DNA of 64,000 nucleotides from Micromonospora aurantiaca ATCC 27029 (GCF_000145235.1 NC_014391.1:3542001-3606000); one strand, 5' to 3'; numbered from the stretch's first letter, positions 48,716 to 57,574 are shown. The notes: generated by a model from the letters alone, not told the origin. Made by a program: numbers and translations.

Positions 48716-49366
48716 TCAGCCGGACTGGCTGCTGGGTTCGGTGCCTGCGCCGCGGGTTCCGGGTGGCGGGTAGGGCCGGTCCGCGAGCAGCCGGGCCAGG
48801 TGGGCGCTGTTGAGCGCCAGCGCGGCGGTGGTGCGGCCGGTCGTGTCGGGTTTGGGGCGGGCGTCGACGTAGTCGGTCTTGTGCAGCGCCTCCCCGACCC
48901 AGTAGGTGGCCCCGGCGGCCGGGCAGGTGAACCCCACCTCGTTGAGGGCCTGCTGCACCTCGGCGATGGTGTGGTGCGCGCCGTCCTCGTTGCCGACCAC
49001 GGCCACCCCGCCGACCTTGCCGTAGGTGCGCAGGCGGCCCTGGTCGTCGGTCTCGGACAGCTCGGCGTCCAACCGTTCGAGGACCATCTTGGTCACCGAC
49101 GAGGGCTGACCGAGCCAGATCGGCGTGGCGATGATCAGGATCTGGGCGGCGAGCAGCTTGGCGCGGATGCCGGGCCAGCCGTCGCCGTCGCCCTCGTCGA
49201 CGGAGACCCCGAAGCGCACGTCGTGGTCGACCACCCGGACGATCTCGCCGTCGACACCCTGCTCGGCCAGCGCGTCGAGCACCTCCTGACCGAGCACCTG
49301 TGAACTGGACGTCGCCGGGGAGCGCTTCAGGGTGCAGTTGAGAACGAGTGCTCGGACAGCGGTCAT
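48716..49366 (-). CDS. Flavodoxin-fold NAD(P)H-dependent oxidoreductase
   Basis: The 216-residue product starts VRALVLNCTLKRSPATSSS, a flavodoxin-like FMN phosphate loop, followed by ILIIATPIWLGQPSSVTKM near 76-94 and VAVVGNEDGAHHTIAEVQQAL near 125-145, as in the NADPH-dependent FMN reductase/WrbA-like families. It probably reduces quinones or flavin. The C-terminal 20 residues are Pro/Ser-rich. ATG 49366 agrees with the conserved strand. Confidence 0.85.
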   Translation of the reverse strand: MTAVRALVLNCTLKRSPATSSSQVLGQEVLDALAEQGVDGEIVRVVDHDVRFGVSVDEGDGDGWPGIRAKLLAAQILIIATPIWLGQPSSVTKMVLERLDAELSETDDQGRLRTYGKVGGVAVVGNEDGAHHTIAEVQQALNEVGFTCPAAGATYWVGEALHKTDYVDARPKPDTTGRTTAALALNSAHLARLLADRPYPPPGTRGAGTEPSSQSG

Positions 49367-49430
49367 GACCAGGTCCTCTCCACCTGAAGGGGCGCGAGGA
49401 CTTGATACCCGCCACCGGCGCCGGGATGCC

Positions 49431-50201
49431 TCAGCCGGCGCGGTGGCGACGGTGGGCGCGGGCGGTGTCGACCGGCCGGCCCGGGTCGACGTGGCGCGGC
49501 CGGTCCGGCTCGTCGGGGCGCAGCGGCACCAGGTCGTCGGTGATCGCGTCGATGATCCGGTCGGTGGCCTGCCGGGCCGCGCCGGGGGAGCCCGACCGCA
49601 GGTCGTCCAGCGGCACCGGGGCGCCGAAGTGCACCCGGATGGCGGGCCGGCGGACGATCGCCCGGGCTGTCGCACGCAGCATGCCCTTGGGCGCCCGGTA
49701 GGGGAGCACCTCGTGCGAGCCCCACTGGGCGACCGGGACCACGGCGGCGCCGCTGGCGAAGGCGAGCCGGGCGGCGCCGGTCTTGCCCCGCTCGGGCCAC
49801 ATGCCCGGGTCGAGCCCGATGCGTCCCTCCGGGTAGACCACCACCACCGAGCCGCCGGCCACGGCCTCGGCGGCGACCTCCAGTGACCGGTGCACCGCGG
49901 AGGTGCCCCGGTCGACGCGGATGTGCCCGGCGCGGCGCATCAGCGACCCGATCACCGGGGCCCGGAACAGACCGCCGGTGGCCATGATCCGGGGCGCGAC
50001 GCGCCGGACCCGGCAGGCGGCGGCGAGCACCACCGGGTCGAACGGGCTGATGTGGTTGGCGGCCAGGACCAGCGGGCCGTGGCGCAGCGCGTCGGGCACG
50101 TCGCCGGTGACCTCCAGCCGGCCGACCAGCCCGACGACGGCGCGGGCGAGCGTCTGCGCGCTCCGCCACAGCAGCGGCGCGCGCCAGGGGGTGCTGTTCA
50201 T
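49431..50201 (-). CDS. 1-acyl-sn-glycerol-3-phosphate acyltransferase (PlsC family)
   Basis: The 256-residue product has the acyltransferase motif NHISPFD (HxxxxD, near residue 50), GHIRVDRG near 94 and YPEGRIG near 123-129. The family transfers an acyl chain to lysophosphatidic acid or another acceptor at the inner face of the membrane. ATG 50201 is preceded by a weak ribosome-binding site. It is divergent from cydA with a 207-nt shared control region. Confidence 0.88.
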   Translation of the reverse strand: MNSTPWRAPLLWRSAQTLARAVVGLVGRLEVTGDVPDALRHGPLVLAANHISPFDPVVLAAACRVRRVAPRIMATGGLFRAPVIGSLMRRAGHIRVDRGTSAVHRSLEVAAEAVAGGSVVVVYPEGRIGLDPGMWPERGKTGAARLAFASGAAVVPVAQWGSHEVLPYRAPKGMLRATARAIVRRPAIRVHFGAPVPLDDLRSGSPGAARQATDRIIDAITDDLVPLRPDEPDRPRHVDPGRPVDTARAHRRHRAG

Positions 50202-50272
50202 CAGTGCTGGATGTTCCCACGCGCGGGCACAGCGGGGGGAGCCGGTGGGGGTCCTCCGGCGAGGAGGATCCC

Positions 50273-50316
50273 GGGACCGCAGGTCCTCCGGCAAGGTGAT
50301 CAGGGTCATTGGTCCC
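50273..50316. promoter_or_regulatory. Two DevR/DosR-like boxes upstream of cydA (tentative)
   Basis: GGGACCGCAGGTCC (50273-50286) contains GGACC, 3 nt, GGTCC. AGGGTCATTGGTCCC (50302-50316) read in reverse matches GGGACC-AA-TGACCC, about 11 of 14 positions of the GGGACTWWAGTCCC core. DevR/DosR-type regulators respond to low oxygen or NO, which would suit cydAB. Evidence is motif similarity only. Confidence 0.35.
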
Positions 50317-50371
50317 GGGCCGGGTGGGGCCCTGCGGCCCTGCTGCTTTCGCTACGACGCCGAGTAGTATC

Positions 50372-50388
50372 TACTACGTCTCGTAGTA
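50372..50388. promoter_or_regulatory. Palindromic operator overlapping the cydA promoter
   Basis: TACTACG, 3 nt, CGTAGTA is a perfect 7-3-7 palindrome; an overlapping GTAGTA/TACTAC repeat precedes it. TACTACN-type palindromes resemble BlaI/CopY-family operators. TAGTAT at 50384-50389 within it can serve as a -10 box, about 20 nt before the cydA GTG. Confidence 0.55.
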
Positions 50389-50408
50389 TGCGCAGCTGGG
50401 GGTTTCAG

Positions 50409-51821
50409 GTGGACGCGTTGGACGTCGCCCGCTGGCAGTTCGGTGTCACCACCGTCTACCACTTCTTGTTCGTGCCGTTGACCATCGGCCTGTCCGTGCT
50501 GGTGGCGATCCTCCAGACCATGTGGCACCGCACCGGCAACGAGCGGTACCTCAAACTCACCAAGTTCTACGGCAAGCTCTTTCTGATCAACTTCGCGATG
50601 GGTGTGGTCACCGGCATCGTGCAGGAGTTCCAGTTCGGCATGAACTGGAGTGACTACTCCCGCTTCGTCGGTGACATCTTCGGCGCGCCGCTGGCCATCG
50701 AGGCCCTGGTGGCGTTCTTCCTGGAGTCCACGTTCATCGGCCTGTGGATCTTCGGCTGGGACCGGCTGCCCAAGCGCCTGCACCTGGCCGCGATCTGGGC
50801 CGCCGCGATCGGCACCAACCTGTCGGCGTACTTCATCCTCGCCGCCAACTCGTTCATGCAGAACCCGGTCGGGTTCCGGATCAACCCGGACAGTGGCCGG
50901 GCCGAGCTGACGGACTTCGTCGCCGTGCTCACCAACAAGGTCGCCCTGGTGACCTTCCCGCACACCCTGGCCGGCGCGTTCCTGGTCGCCGGGTCGCTGA
51001 TGGTCACCGTCGGCCTGTGGCACGTGATGCGCAACCGCGACAGCGCCGACACCGGCGCATACCGCTTCGCCACCAAGCTCGGCTCCTGGGTCGTCCTGAT
51101 CTCCTCGGCGCTGGTCATCCTCACCGGCGACATCCAGGGCAAGATCATGACCGAGGTGCAGCCGATGAAGATGGCCGCCGCCGAGGGCCTCTACACCACC
51201 GAGAGCCCCGCCTCGTTCTCCGTGTTCACCGTCGGCAGCCTCGACGGCAGCCGCGAGCTGTTCGCCGTCAAGATCCCGTACCTGCTGTCGTTCCTCGGCA
51301 CCGGCGACCCCAACGGCACCGTGCAGGGCATCAACGACCTGCAGGCCCAGTACGCCAGCCAGTACGGCCCCGGCAACTACGCCCCGATCATCCCGGTCAC
51401 CTACTGGAGCTTCCGCTTCATGATCGGCTTCGGGCTGGCCGCCGCCGCGATCGCGCTGCTGGTGCTGTGGAGCCAGCGCAAGGGCCGCACCCCGACCAGC
51501 AAGTGGCTGCTGCGGGCCGGCCTGGTCATGCCCGTGCTGCCGCTGCTGGCCAACTCCTTCGGCTGGATCTTCACCGAGATGGGCCGCCAGCCGTGGATCG
51601 TCTTCGGCGAGATGCTCACCCGCGACGGCGTGTCCCGCAGCGTCTCCCTGACCGAGGTGCTCACCTCGTTCACCGCGTTCACCCTCATCTACGCCGTCCT
51701 CGCGGTGGTCGAGTTCAAACTGCTGGTCCGCTACGCCCGCGCCGGCGTACCGGACGTCACCCCCCAGTCCGACGACGACGACACCGACGACGCCGAGCGC
51801 CCGCTGGCGTTCGCCTACTGA
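50409..51821 (+). CDS. cydA: Cytochrome bd quinol oxidase subunit I
   Basis: CydA carries the haems of the high-affinity cytochrome bd oxidase, which reduces O2 at low oxygen and under stress. The 470-residue product begins DALDVARWQFGVTTVYHFLFVPLTIG (axial His at residue 18) and contains the conserved GRQPW segment near 393 and the quinol-binding loop of the short-loop type. An upstream in-frame ATG at 50388 exists, but mycobacterial CydA aligns to the GTG at 50409, and GGGGG lies about 7 nt before it. cydB follows after 17 nt. Confidence 0.95.
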   Translation: MDALDVARWQFGVTTVYHFLFVPLTIGLSVLVAILQTMWHRTGNERYLKLTKFYGKLFLINFAMGVVTGIVQEFQFGMNWSDYSRFVGDIFGAPLAIEALVAFFLESTFIGLWIFGWDRLPKRLHLAAIWAAAIGTNLSAYFILAANSFMQNPVGFRINPDSGRAELTDFVAVLTNKVALVTFPHTLAGAFLVAGSLMVTVGLWHVMRNRDSADTGAYRFATKLGSWVVLISSALVILTGDIQGKIMTEVQPMKMAAAEGLYTTESPASFSVFTVGSLDGSRELFAVKIPYLLSFLGTGDPNGTVQGINDLQAQYASQYGPGNYAPIIPVTYWSFRFMIGFGLAAAAIALLVLWSQRKGRTPTSKWLLRAGLVMPVLPLLANSFGWIFTEMGRQPWIVFGEMLTRDGVSRSVSLTEVLTSFTAFTLIYAVLAVVEFKLLVRYARAGVPDVTPQSDDDDTDDAERPLAFAY

Positions 51822-51838
51822 CACCCCGGAGCCCAACC

Positions 51839-52837
51839 GTGGAACTGACGACCGTCTGGTTTCTCCTCGTAGCAGTGCTCTTCACCGGCTACTTCATCCT
51901 CGAAGGCTTCGACTTCGGCGTCGGGATGCTGCTGCCGGTGCTCGGCCGCGACGACAGGCAGCGCCGCGTCCTGATCAACACCATCGGCCCGGTCTGGGAC
52001 GGCAACGAGGTGTGGCTGATCACCGCCGGCGGCGCCATGTTCGCCGCCTTCCCCGAGTGGTACGCCACCCTGTTCTCCGGCTTCTACCTGCCGCTGCTGC
52101 TCATCCTGCTGGCCCTGATCGCCCGCGGCGTCGCCTTCGAGTACCGCCACAAGCGGCCCGAGGCGTCCTGGAAGCGCCGCTGGGACCAGGCCATCTTCTG
52201 GGGCTCGGCGATCCCGGCCGTGCTGTGGGGCGTGGCGTTCGCCAACATCTTCCGCGGCGTGCCGCTGGACGCCGACCACGAGTACGTCGGCGGCCTGCTC
52301 GACCTGCTCAACCCGTACGCGCTGCTCGGCGGCCTGACCACGCTGGGGCTGTTCCTCACCCACGGCGCGGTGTTCCTGGCGCTCAAGACCACCGGTGACA
52401 TCCGGGAGCGCGCCGGTGCCCTCGCCGTGAAGCTCGGTGTCGGCACCGCCGTGGCCGCCGTGGCGTTCCTGAGCTGGTCGCTGAGCATCCGCTCCAGCGC
52501 CGCCGCCGTCGTGCTCGCCGTCGGCGCCGCCCTCGCCCTGCTCGGCGGTCTGGCCGCGGCCAAGGTACGCCGGGAGGGCTGGGCGTTCACCGGCACCGCC
52601 GTGGCGATCGCGCTGGCCGTGGCGACGCTGTTCGCCGCGCTGTTCCCGAACGTGATGCCGTCCACCCTCGACGCGGCCGGCACGCTCACCGCCACCAACG
52701 CCGCGTCCACCCCGTACACCTTGAAGATCATGACCTGGGTCGCTGTGGTGTTCACGCCGATCGTGCTGGCGTACCAAGGTTGGACGTACTGGGTGTTCCG
52801 CCGCCGGATCGGGGTACAGAACATTCCGCAACACTGA
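51839..52837 (+). CDS. cydB: Cytochrome bd quinol oxidase subunit II
   Basis: The 332-residue product has the CydB entry TVWFLLVAVLFTGYFILEGFDFGVGMLLP and GPVWDGNEVWLITAGGAMFAAFPEWYAT near 55-80, with nine predicted helices. It forms the bd oxidase with CydA. Its GTG start is 17 nt after cydA, with GGAG upstream. No cydDC assembly transporter follows; those genes must be elsewhere. The operon ends in a perfect 16-bp hairpin. Confidence 0.95.
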   Translation: MELTTVWFLLVAVLFTGYFILEGFDFGVGMLLPVLGRDDRQRRVLINTIGPVWDGNEVWLITAGGAMFAAFPEWYATLFSGFYLPLLLILLALIARGVAFEYRHKRPEASWKRRWDQAIFWGSAIPAVLWGVAFANIFRGVPLDADHEYVGGLLDLLNPYALLGGLTTLGLFLTHGAVFLALKTTGDIRERAGALAVKLGVGTAVAAVAFLSWSLSIRSSAAAVVLAVGAALALLGGLAAAKVRREGWAFTGTAVAIALAVATLFAALFPNVMPSTLDAAGTLTATNAASTPYTLKIMTWVAVVFTPIVLAYQGWTYWVFRRRIGVQNIPQH

Positions 52838-52857
52838 TCGACCTGTGGGCGCAGGGG

Positions 52858-52894
52858 CGCGGGGCCGGTGCGAGGGGGTCGCACCGGCCCCGCG
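52858..52894. terminator. Bidirectional terminator hairpin after cydB
   Basis: A perfect 16-bp stem (52858-52873 with 52879-52894) closed by GGGGG lies between cydB and the convergent hypothetical gene. No T tract. Confidence 0.68.
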
Positions 52895-52907
52895 GGGCGT
52901 TCCGGGG

Positions 52908-53594
52908 TCAGCGCGCCTCGCGCAGCTCCGCCAGCCGCGCCTCGATCTCGGCCAGCTCGGCGCGCAGCTTCTCCGCCTGCTGCTCGGCCTCGGCCCGCTC
53001 GGCGGCCAGGATCTGCTCCACCGCCTCCTGCACCCCGGGAACGTCGACCAGCGCCACCATCCGCAGCGCCTCGGCCGGCTTCACCACGTACGGCCGGGCC
53101 AGCGCCTTCGTGCCCTGCTGCGCGGCCACCGTCCACTCGCCCTCGGCGTAGGCCAGCGTGACGGTCAGCCCCGGCGGGGTCTTCGGCTTGGCGGCCTTCA
53201 CGACCCGCTTCGCCGGCTTCGGCTCCGCCTGCGGCTGCTCGGTCTTCGGTTCCTCCCGCCGCGGCGCCGGCACCCGCGGCGTGTCCAGCACGAACTCCGG
53301 CTCCGGCGCGGCCGGCGGCTGCTCCGGTTCCGGCTTCGCCTCGGCGGCCGGACGCCGCCCGGCACCCTTCGGGGCGATCGCCACGTCGGCGGGGGAGAAC
53401 GGCAGCTCGTCGCGGCCGAACCGCACCACCACGAACTCCTCCGACGCCGCCGGGTCGGTCAGCTCCACCACCTGCCCGAGCTGCCCGGCCATCTGCCCGG
53501 CCGCCTCGGTGAACACCACCCGGGGCTTGCGGCCCGCGGCCAGCGCCTCCCGGATCCCCTGAACCTCGTCAGTGGACAAACCCTGACCCGCCAT
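52908..53594 (-). CDS. Hypothetical actinobacterial protein with a C-terminal coiled coil
   Basis: The 228-residue product has an N-terminal helix (TDEVQGIREALAAGRKP), a beta-rich stretch (RVVFTEAAGQMAGQLGQVVEL...FVVVRFGRDELPFSPADVAI) resembling a small SH3/KOW-like fold, a Pro/Glu/Lys-rich linker (about 80-140), a second small domain (LTVTLAYAEGEWTVAAQQG) and a coiled coil (AAERAEAEQQAEKLRAEL...). There is no signal peptide. I do not recognise a functional family. A possible structural or nucleic-acid-associated role is only a guess. ATG 53594 follows GAGGGCG. Confidence 0.6.
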   Translation of the reverse strand: MAGQGLSTDEVQGIREALAAGRKPRVVFTEAAGQMAGQLGQVVELTDPAASEEFVVVRFGRDELPFSPADVAIAPKGAGRRPAAEAKPEPEQPPAAPEPEFVLDTPRVPAPRREEPKTEQPQAEPKPAKRVVKAAKPKTPPGLTVTLAYAEGEWTVAAQQGTKALARPYVVKPAEALRMVALVDVPGVQEAVEQILAAERAEAEQQAEKLRAELAEIEARLAELREAR

Positions 53595-53659
53595 CACGCC
53601 CTCTTCCGTACACCTGTTTGACGCAGCCTTGATACCAGCCGGCTGCGACACCGCGATGA

Positions 53660-54124
53660 TCAGCCCCCGAGGGCCCGCAGCGCCGCGTCGGCGTGCTCGT
53701 TCATGCTCAGCTCGCTGTGCACCACTGCGAGCACCCGCCGGTCCGTGCCGATCACGAACGTCATCCGCCGGGTGCTCAGCGCGCCCAGCGGCAGCCGCCG
53801 CCGCACCCCGAACGCCCGCGCCACCTCGCCGTCGACGTCGGACAGCAGCGGATAGTCGAACCCGTGCCGGCGGGAGAACTCCGCCTGCCGCTGCACCGGA
53901 TCCCGGCTGATCCCCACCCGAGACGCGCCCACCGCCGCGAACTCCGCCGCCAGATCCCGGAAGTGGCAGCTCTCCGCCGTGCAGCCCCGCGTCATCGCCG
54001 CCGGGTAGAAGAACAGCACCACCGGACCGGCGGCCAGGAACTCCGACAGCCGCCGTGGCGTGCCCGTCTCGTCCGGCAGCGTGAAATCCTCGACCAGGTC
54101 ACCGACACCCACCGCGTCACTCAT
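53660..54124 (-). CDS. bcp: Peroxiredoxin, BCP/PrxQ type
   Basis: The 154-residue thioredoxin-fold enzyme reduces peroxides. FFYPAAMTRGCTAESCHFRDL contains the peroxidatic Cys (TRGC) and the resolving Cys five residues later, the BCP/PrxQ layout. The start begins DLVEDFTLPDETGTPRRLSEF. I use ATG 54124; an in-frame ATG at 54145 with a weak GGAG would add seven residues. Divergent from the YCII gene. Confidence 0.88.
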   Translation of the reverse strand: MSDAVGVGDLVEDFTLPDETGTPRRLSEFLAAGPVVLFFYPAAMTRGCTAESCHFRDLAAEFAAVGASRVGISRDPVQRQAEFSRRHGFDYPLLSDVDGEVARAFGVRRRLPLGALSTRRMTFVIGTDRRVLAVVHSELSMNEHADAALRALGG

Positions 54125-54214
54125 GACGCGAGGATATGTAGACATCGGCGATCCCGCTCCGTCGTACCCGGCGAGCGGCGGGGAGGCACCGCCGCACGAC
54201 GCGAAGGACCGACA

Positions 54215-54607
54215 GTGAGGTACGTGATCATGATCCACTCCAACCCGGAGCCGTGGGGCCACCCCACCTCCGAATACCTCGCCGCCCACCAGGAGCTGCC
54301 CGCCGAGGTACGCGACCGGCTCAACGCCGACTTCGAGCAGGTGATGACCGAGCTGCACGCCAACGGGGAGCTGGTCGTCGGCGAGGCGCTCGCCGACCCC
54401 CGCACCGCCCGGCTCTACCGGTGGCGCGACGGCGCGCCGCTGGCGACCGACGGCCCGTACTCCGAGGCCAAGGAACACCTCGCCGGTTTCTTCCTCATCG
54501 ACGTCGAAGACCAGGCCCGCGCCGACGCCGTCGCCGCGAAGTTCGCCGGCCCGGGGGAGACCGTCGAGCTGCGGCCCCTGATGTGGCCGGGCGGGTCCGA
54601 TCAGTAA
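54215..54607 (+). CDS. YCII/DGPF-domain protein linked to the ECF42 sigma factor
   Basis: The 130-residue product is a YCII-fold protein: YVIMIHSNPEPWG at the start and ATDGPYSEAKEHLAGFFLIDVED near residues 76-98, containing the DGP(F/Y) motif. Genes of this type (DGPF) are the typical neighbours of ECF42 sigma-factor genes and are their transcriptional targets in Streptomyces. GAAGGA precedes the GTG start at 54215. The following sigma gene begins about 20 nt after its stop and is broken by a frameshift. Confidence 0.88.
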   Translation: MRYVIMIHSNPEPWGHPTSEYLAAHQELPAEVRDRLNADFEQVMTELHANGELVVGEALADPRTARLYRWRDGAPLATDGPYSEAKEHLAGFFLIDVEDQARADAVAAKFAGPGETVELRPLMWPGGSDQ

Positions 54608-54626
54608 CGCCCCGCCCCTCGCGGAC

Positions 54627-55846
54627 GTGTGGCGCCGGGAGGCGCCGCACGTCCGCGCCGCGCTGCTGCGCCGCTACGGGCAACCCGACGCCTGCGAGGA
54701 CGCCCTCCAGGACGCGGCGGAGGCGGCCGCCGCCCGGTGGCCGCTCACCGGCGTGCCCGACGAACCGCGGGCCTGGCTCATCCGGGTCGCCGCGCTCGGC
54801 TGATCGACCGGGTGCGCGCCGAGGAGGCCCGCAGCCGCCGCGAGCGGCTCGACGCGGTCCGGCAACCCGGCGCCGGCGTCGTGCCGCCCGTCGACGACAC
54901 ACCCGTGACCGGCGCCGACGACACGCTGCGGCTGCTGTTCCTGTGCTGCCACCCGGCGCTGAGCCGCCCCTCCCAGGTCGCGCTGACCCTGCGCGCGGTC
55001 GCGGGACTGCGCGTGGAGCAGATCGCCGCCGCCTACCTGGTGCCGGCCCGGACCATGACCCAGCGGCTGAGCCGGGCCCGCGCGACGCTGCGCGAGGCGG
55101 GCGCCCGGTTCACCATGCCGCCGCCGGACGCGCTGCCCGGCCGGGTGGCCGCCGTGCTGGACGTGTGCCACCTGGTGTTCAGCGAGGGCTACACCCGCAC
55201 CTCCGGCGACCAGCTCCTCGACGTCGAACTCGCCGAGGAGGCGATCCGGCTCACCCGCCAGGTCCACGCCGCGCTGCCCGGCCACCACGAGGTCACCGGC
55301 GCGCTGGCGCTGATGCTGCTCACCCACGCCCGGTCGCCCGCCCGCACCGACGCCGCCGGTGACCTCGTGCCGCTGGCCGACCAGGACCGCTCCCGCTGGC
55401 GCGGCGACCTCATCGACGAGGGCGTCACGCTGCTCGGCCGGGCCCTGCCCCACGGCCCGGTGGGCCGCTACCAGCTCCAGGCGGCCATCGCCGCCGTGCA
55501 CGCCGAGGCACCGGCCTTCCCGGACACCGACTGGCTGCAGATCAGCGTCCTCTACGACATGCTGAGCCGGGTCGCCCCCAGCCCGTTCGTCACGCTCAAC
55601 CAGGCCGTCGCGGTGGCCATGGCGCACGGCCCCGCCGTCGGGCTGGCGCTGCTCGACCCGCTGCTGGCCGACCCGGCGATGCGCGGCCACCACCGGCTGC
55701 ACGCCGTCCGCGCGCACCTGCTGGAACTCCACGGCGACCCACAGGCCGCCGCCGAGCACTACCGGCTGGCCGCACGGCTGACCGGAAGCCTGCCCGAACA
55801 GCGCTACCTCAACCGGCGCCTGAGCCTCCTGACCGGCGTCTCCTGA
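54627..55846 (+). pseudogene. ECF42-type RNA polymerase sigma factor, broken by a one-base frameshift
   Basis: The N-terminal sigma-2 part reads VWRREAPHVRAALLRRYG then WLIRVAA from GTG 54627 but hits TGA at 54801-54803. The rest continues in the next frame from about 54797 as RLIDRVRAEEARSRRERL, then the sigma-4 region (LRVEQIAAAYLVPARTMTQRLSRAR) and the long C-terminal SnoaL-free extension of the ECF42 group. Adding one G between 54795 and 54796 gives GCG CGT CGG CTG ATC, restoring AARRLID, so a single-base deletion or sequencing error explains it. The downstream part alone lacks an intact sigma-2 domain and is unlikely to work. Confidence 0.82.
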
Positions 55847-55886
55847 GCTGCGGCACCGGTCAGGCCGCGCCGTGCTGCACGCCCGG

Positions 55887-56720
55887 TCAGCGCCACACCG
55901 CGGCCACCTCGTCGGCCACCGCGTCGGCCTGGGCGAACCCGGCCCGCGCCGACGCCGCCCGCCGCGCCGGATCCAGCACGTTGCGGCCGATCGCCGTCCG
56001 CGCCGCCCGGTCCGGCGACACCACTGCCACCCGCGCCCCCGCCTCCCGCAACGCCGCCACCTGCGCCGACAGCCGCGGCATCGGCCCCACCGCCGCGCGC
56101 GTCGGCGCCAGGACCACCACCTGCCCGCACCCGGCCGCCAGGTCCGCGTTCACCGGCGAGCGGACCCCGCCGTCGACGTAGCGCCGGCCGCCGACTGTGA
56201 CCGGCGGCCACACCCCCGGCACCGCGCAACTCGCGCCGACCGCGTCCACCAGCGGCACCCCGCTGTCCGCGTCGAACACCACGAACTCGCCGGAGGCCGC
56301 GTCCACGGCGGTGACCAGCAGCCGCGCCGCCGGCCAGTCCGGCGACGGCAGCCGCGCCGCGATCACCGCCCGCCGTGACTGCTCCGACGGGGTACGCGCC
56401 GACAACGCCATCGCGCCGATACGTGCCCGGGCCCGCGCCGCGTCCCGGCCCCGCCCACCGGCCCACGCCCAGCGCAACAGCACGCCCGTCCCGAGCCGGG
56501 CCGGCACCTCGTCGCGGGGCGGCCGCAGCTGCGCCTCGTACAACCGCTCCGGCGGCGTACCCGAACGCACCTGCGCCCCCACCACCGACCCGGCCGACGT
56601 ACCCACCACCAGGTCCGCCTCGTCCAACCGCAGGCCGTGCCCGGCCAGCCCGGCCAGCAGACCCAGCTCCCAGGCCACCCCGGTCACCCCGCCGCCACCC
56701 AGCACCAACGCGCGCCCCAT
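55887..56720 (-). CDS. Patatin-like phospholipase
   Basis: The 277-residue product has the oxyanion motif ALVLGGGGVTG (residues 4-14), the nucleophile elbow VGTSAGS (GxSxG, Ser near 43) and the catalytic-dyad DGGV near 194. Patatin-like enzymes hydrolyse acyl esters of phospholipids or other lipids. There is no signal peptide. ATG 56720 fits the conserved GGGG strand; the extended frame to 56906 overlaps the divergent SDR gene. Its substrate and partner are unknown. Confidence 0.88.
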   Translation of the reverse strand: MGRALVLGGGGVTGVAWELGLLAGLAGHGLRLDEADLVVGTSAGSVVGAQVRSGTPPERLYEAQLRPPRDEVPARLGTGVLLRWAWAGGRGRDAARARARIGAMALSARTPSEQSRRAVIAARLPSPDWPAARLLVTAVDAASGEFVVFDADSGVPLVDAVGASCAVPGVWPPVTVGGRRYVDGGVRSPVNADLAAGCGQVVVLAPTRAAVGPMPRLSAQVAALREAGARVAVVSPDRAARTAIGRNVLDPARRAASARAGFAQADAVADEVAAVWR

Positions 56721-56795
56721 GTGACAGTCCTCTCCACCCCGGATGGTCCCGCCCACGGTAACGTCGCCCCCACCGCAAGGCAGGGGAGAAGGGCA

Positions 56796-57524
56796 TTGAC
56801 CTCCGTCACCATCGTCACCGGGGGAGGACGCGGCATCGGCGCGGCCACCGCCCGCCGGCTCGCCGCCGACGGCCACGACCTGGTCATCGGCTACCGCACC
56901 GACCACACCGCCGCCGAATCCGTGGCTGCCGACGTGCGCGCCGCCGGCCGCCGCGCGGTCACCGTCGCCGCCGACACCACCGACCCCGACCAGGTACGCC
57001 GCATCTTCGACGCCGCCGACCGGCTCGGCCCGCTCACCGGCCTGGTCAACAACGCCGGCGTCACCAGCCCGATCGGCCCGTTCACCGACCTGCGCGTCGA
57101 CGACCTGCGCGAGGTCGTCGACGTCAACCTCATCGGGTACGTGCTGTGCGCCCAGCAGGCGGCCCGGCGGCTCACCCGCGGCGGCGCCATCGTCAACGTC
57201 TCCTCCGTGGCCGCGACGCTCGGCTCACCCGGCGAGTACGTGCACTACGCCGCCGTCAAGGCCGCCACCGACACGCTCACCGTCGGGCTGGCCAAGGAAC
57301 TCGCGCCGCACGGTGTCCGCGTCAACGCCGTCGCCCCCGGGATCATCCGCACCACCATCCACGCCCGCTCCGGCGTGCCCGACCGGCCCGACACCGCCGC
57401 GGGCCGGATCCCGATGGGCCGCGCAGGGGAACCCGAGGAGGTCGCCGGCGCGATCGCGTACCTGCTCGGCCCGGACGCCTCGTACACAACGGGCGCGGTC
57501 CTGCGCGTCGGCGGCGGTCTCTGA
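56796..57524 (+). CDS. Short-chain dehydrogenase/reductase (FabG-like)
   Basis: The 242-residue classical SDR has TIVTGGGRGIGAATAR (residues 5-20), LVNNAGVTS near 85, catalytic Ser in NVSSVAATLG near 136, and YAAVK (Tyr/Lys) near 150, with the C-terminal DASYTTGAVLRVGGGL. It reduces or oxidises a keto/alcohol group with NAD(P)H; the substrate is not defined. The start is TTG 56796 with GGAGAAGGG upstream. Confidence 0.88.
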   Translation: MTSVTIVTGGGRGIGAATARRLAADGHDLVIGYRTDHTAAESVAADVRAAGRRAVTVAADTTDPDQVRRIFDAADRLGPLTGLVNNAGVTSPIGPFTDLRVDDLREVVDVNLIGYVLCAQQAARRLTRGGAIVNVSSVAATLGSPGEYVHYAAVKAATDTLTVGLAKELAPHGVRVNAVAPGIIRTTIHARSGVPDRPDTAAGRIPMGRAGEPEEVAGAIAYLLGPDASYTTGAVLRVGGGL

Positions 57525-57529
57525 CCCGG

Positions 57530-57563
57530 CGGCGGCCCGGGGATCTCCACCCCCGGGCCGCCG
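57530..57563. terminator. Bidirectional terminator hairpin
   Basis: A perfect 13-bp stem (57530-57542 with 57551-57563) with an 8-nt loop separates the SDR gene from the convergent MFS small-subunit gene. Confidence 0.68.
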
Positions 57564-57574
57564 CGTCGCGTCTC

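Noticed and set aside
50388..50408. ATG 50388 as the cydA start
   Set aside because: It lies inside the operator and has no ribosome-binding site; the conserved CydA N-terminus begins at GTG 50409, which has one.
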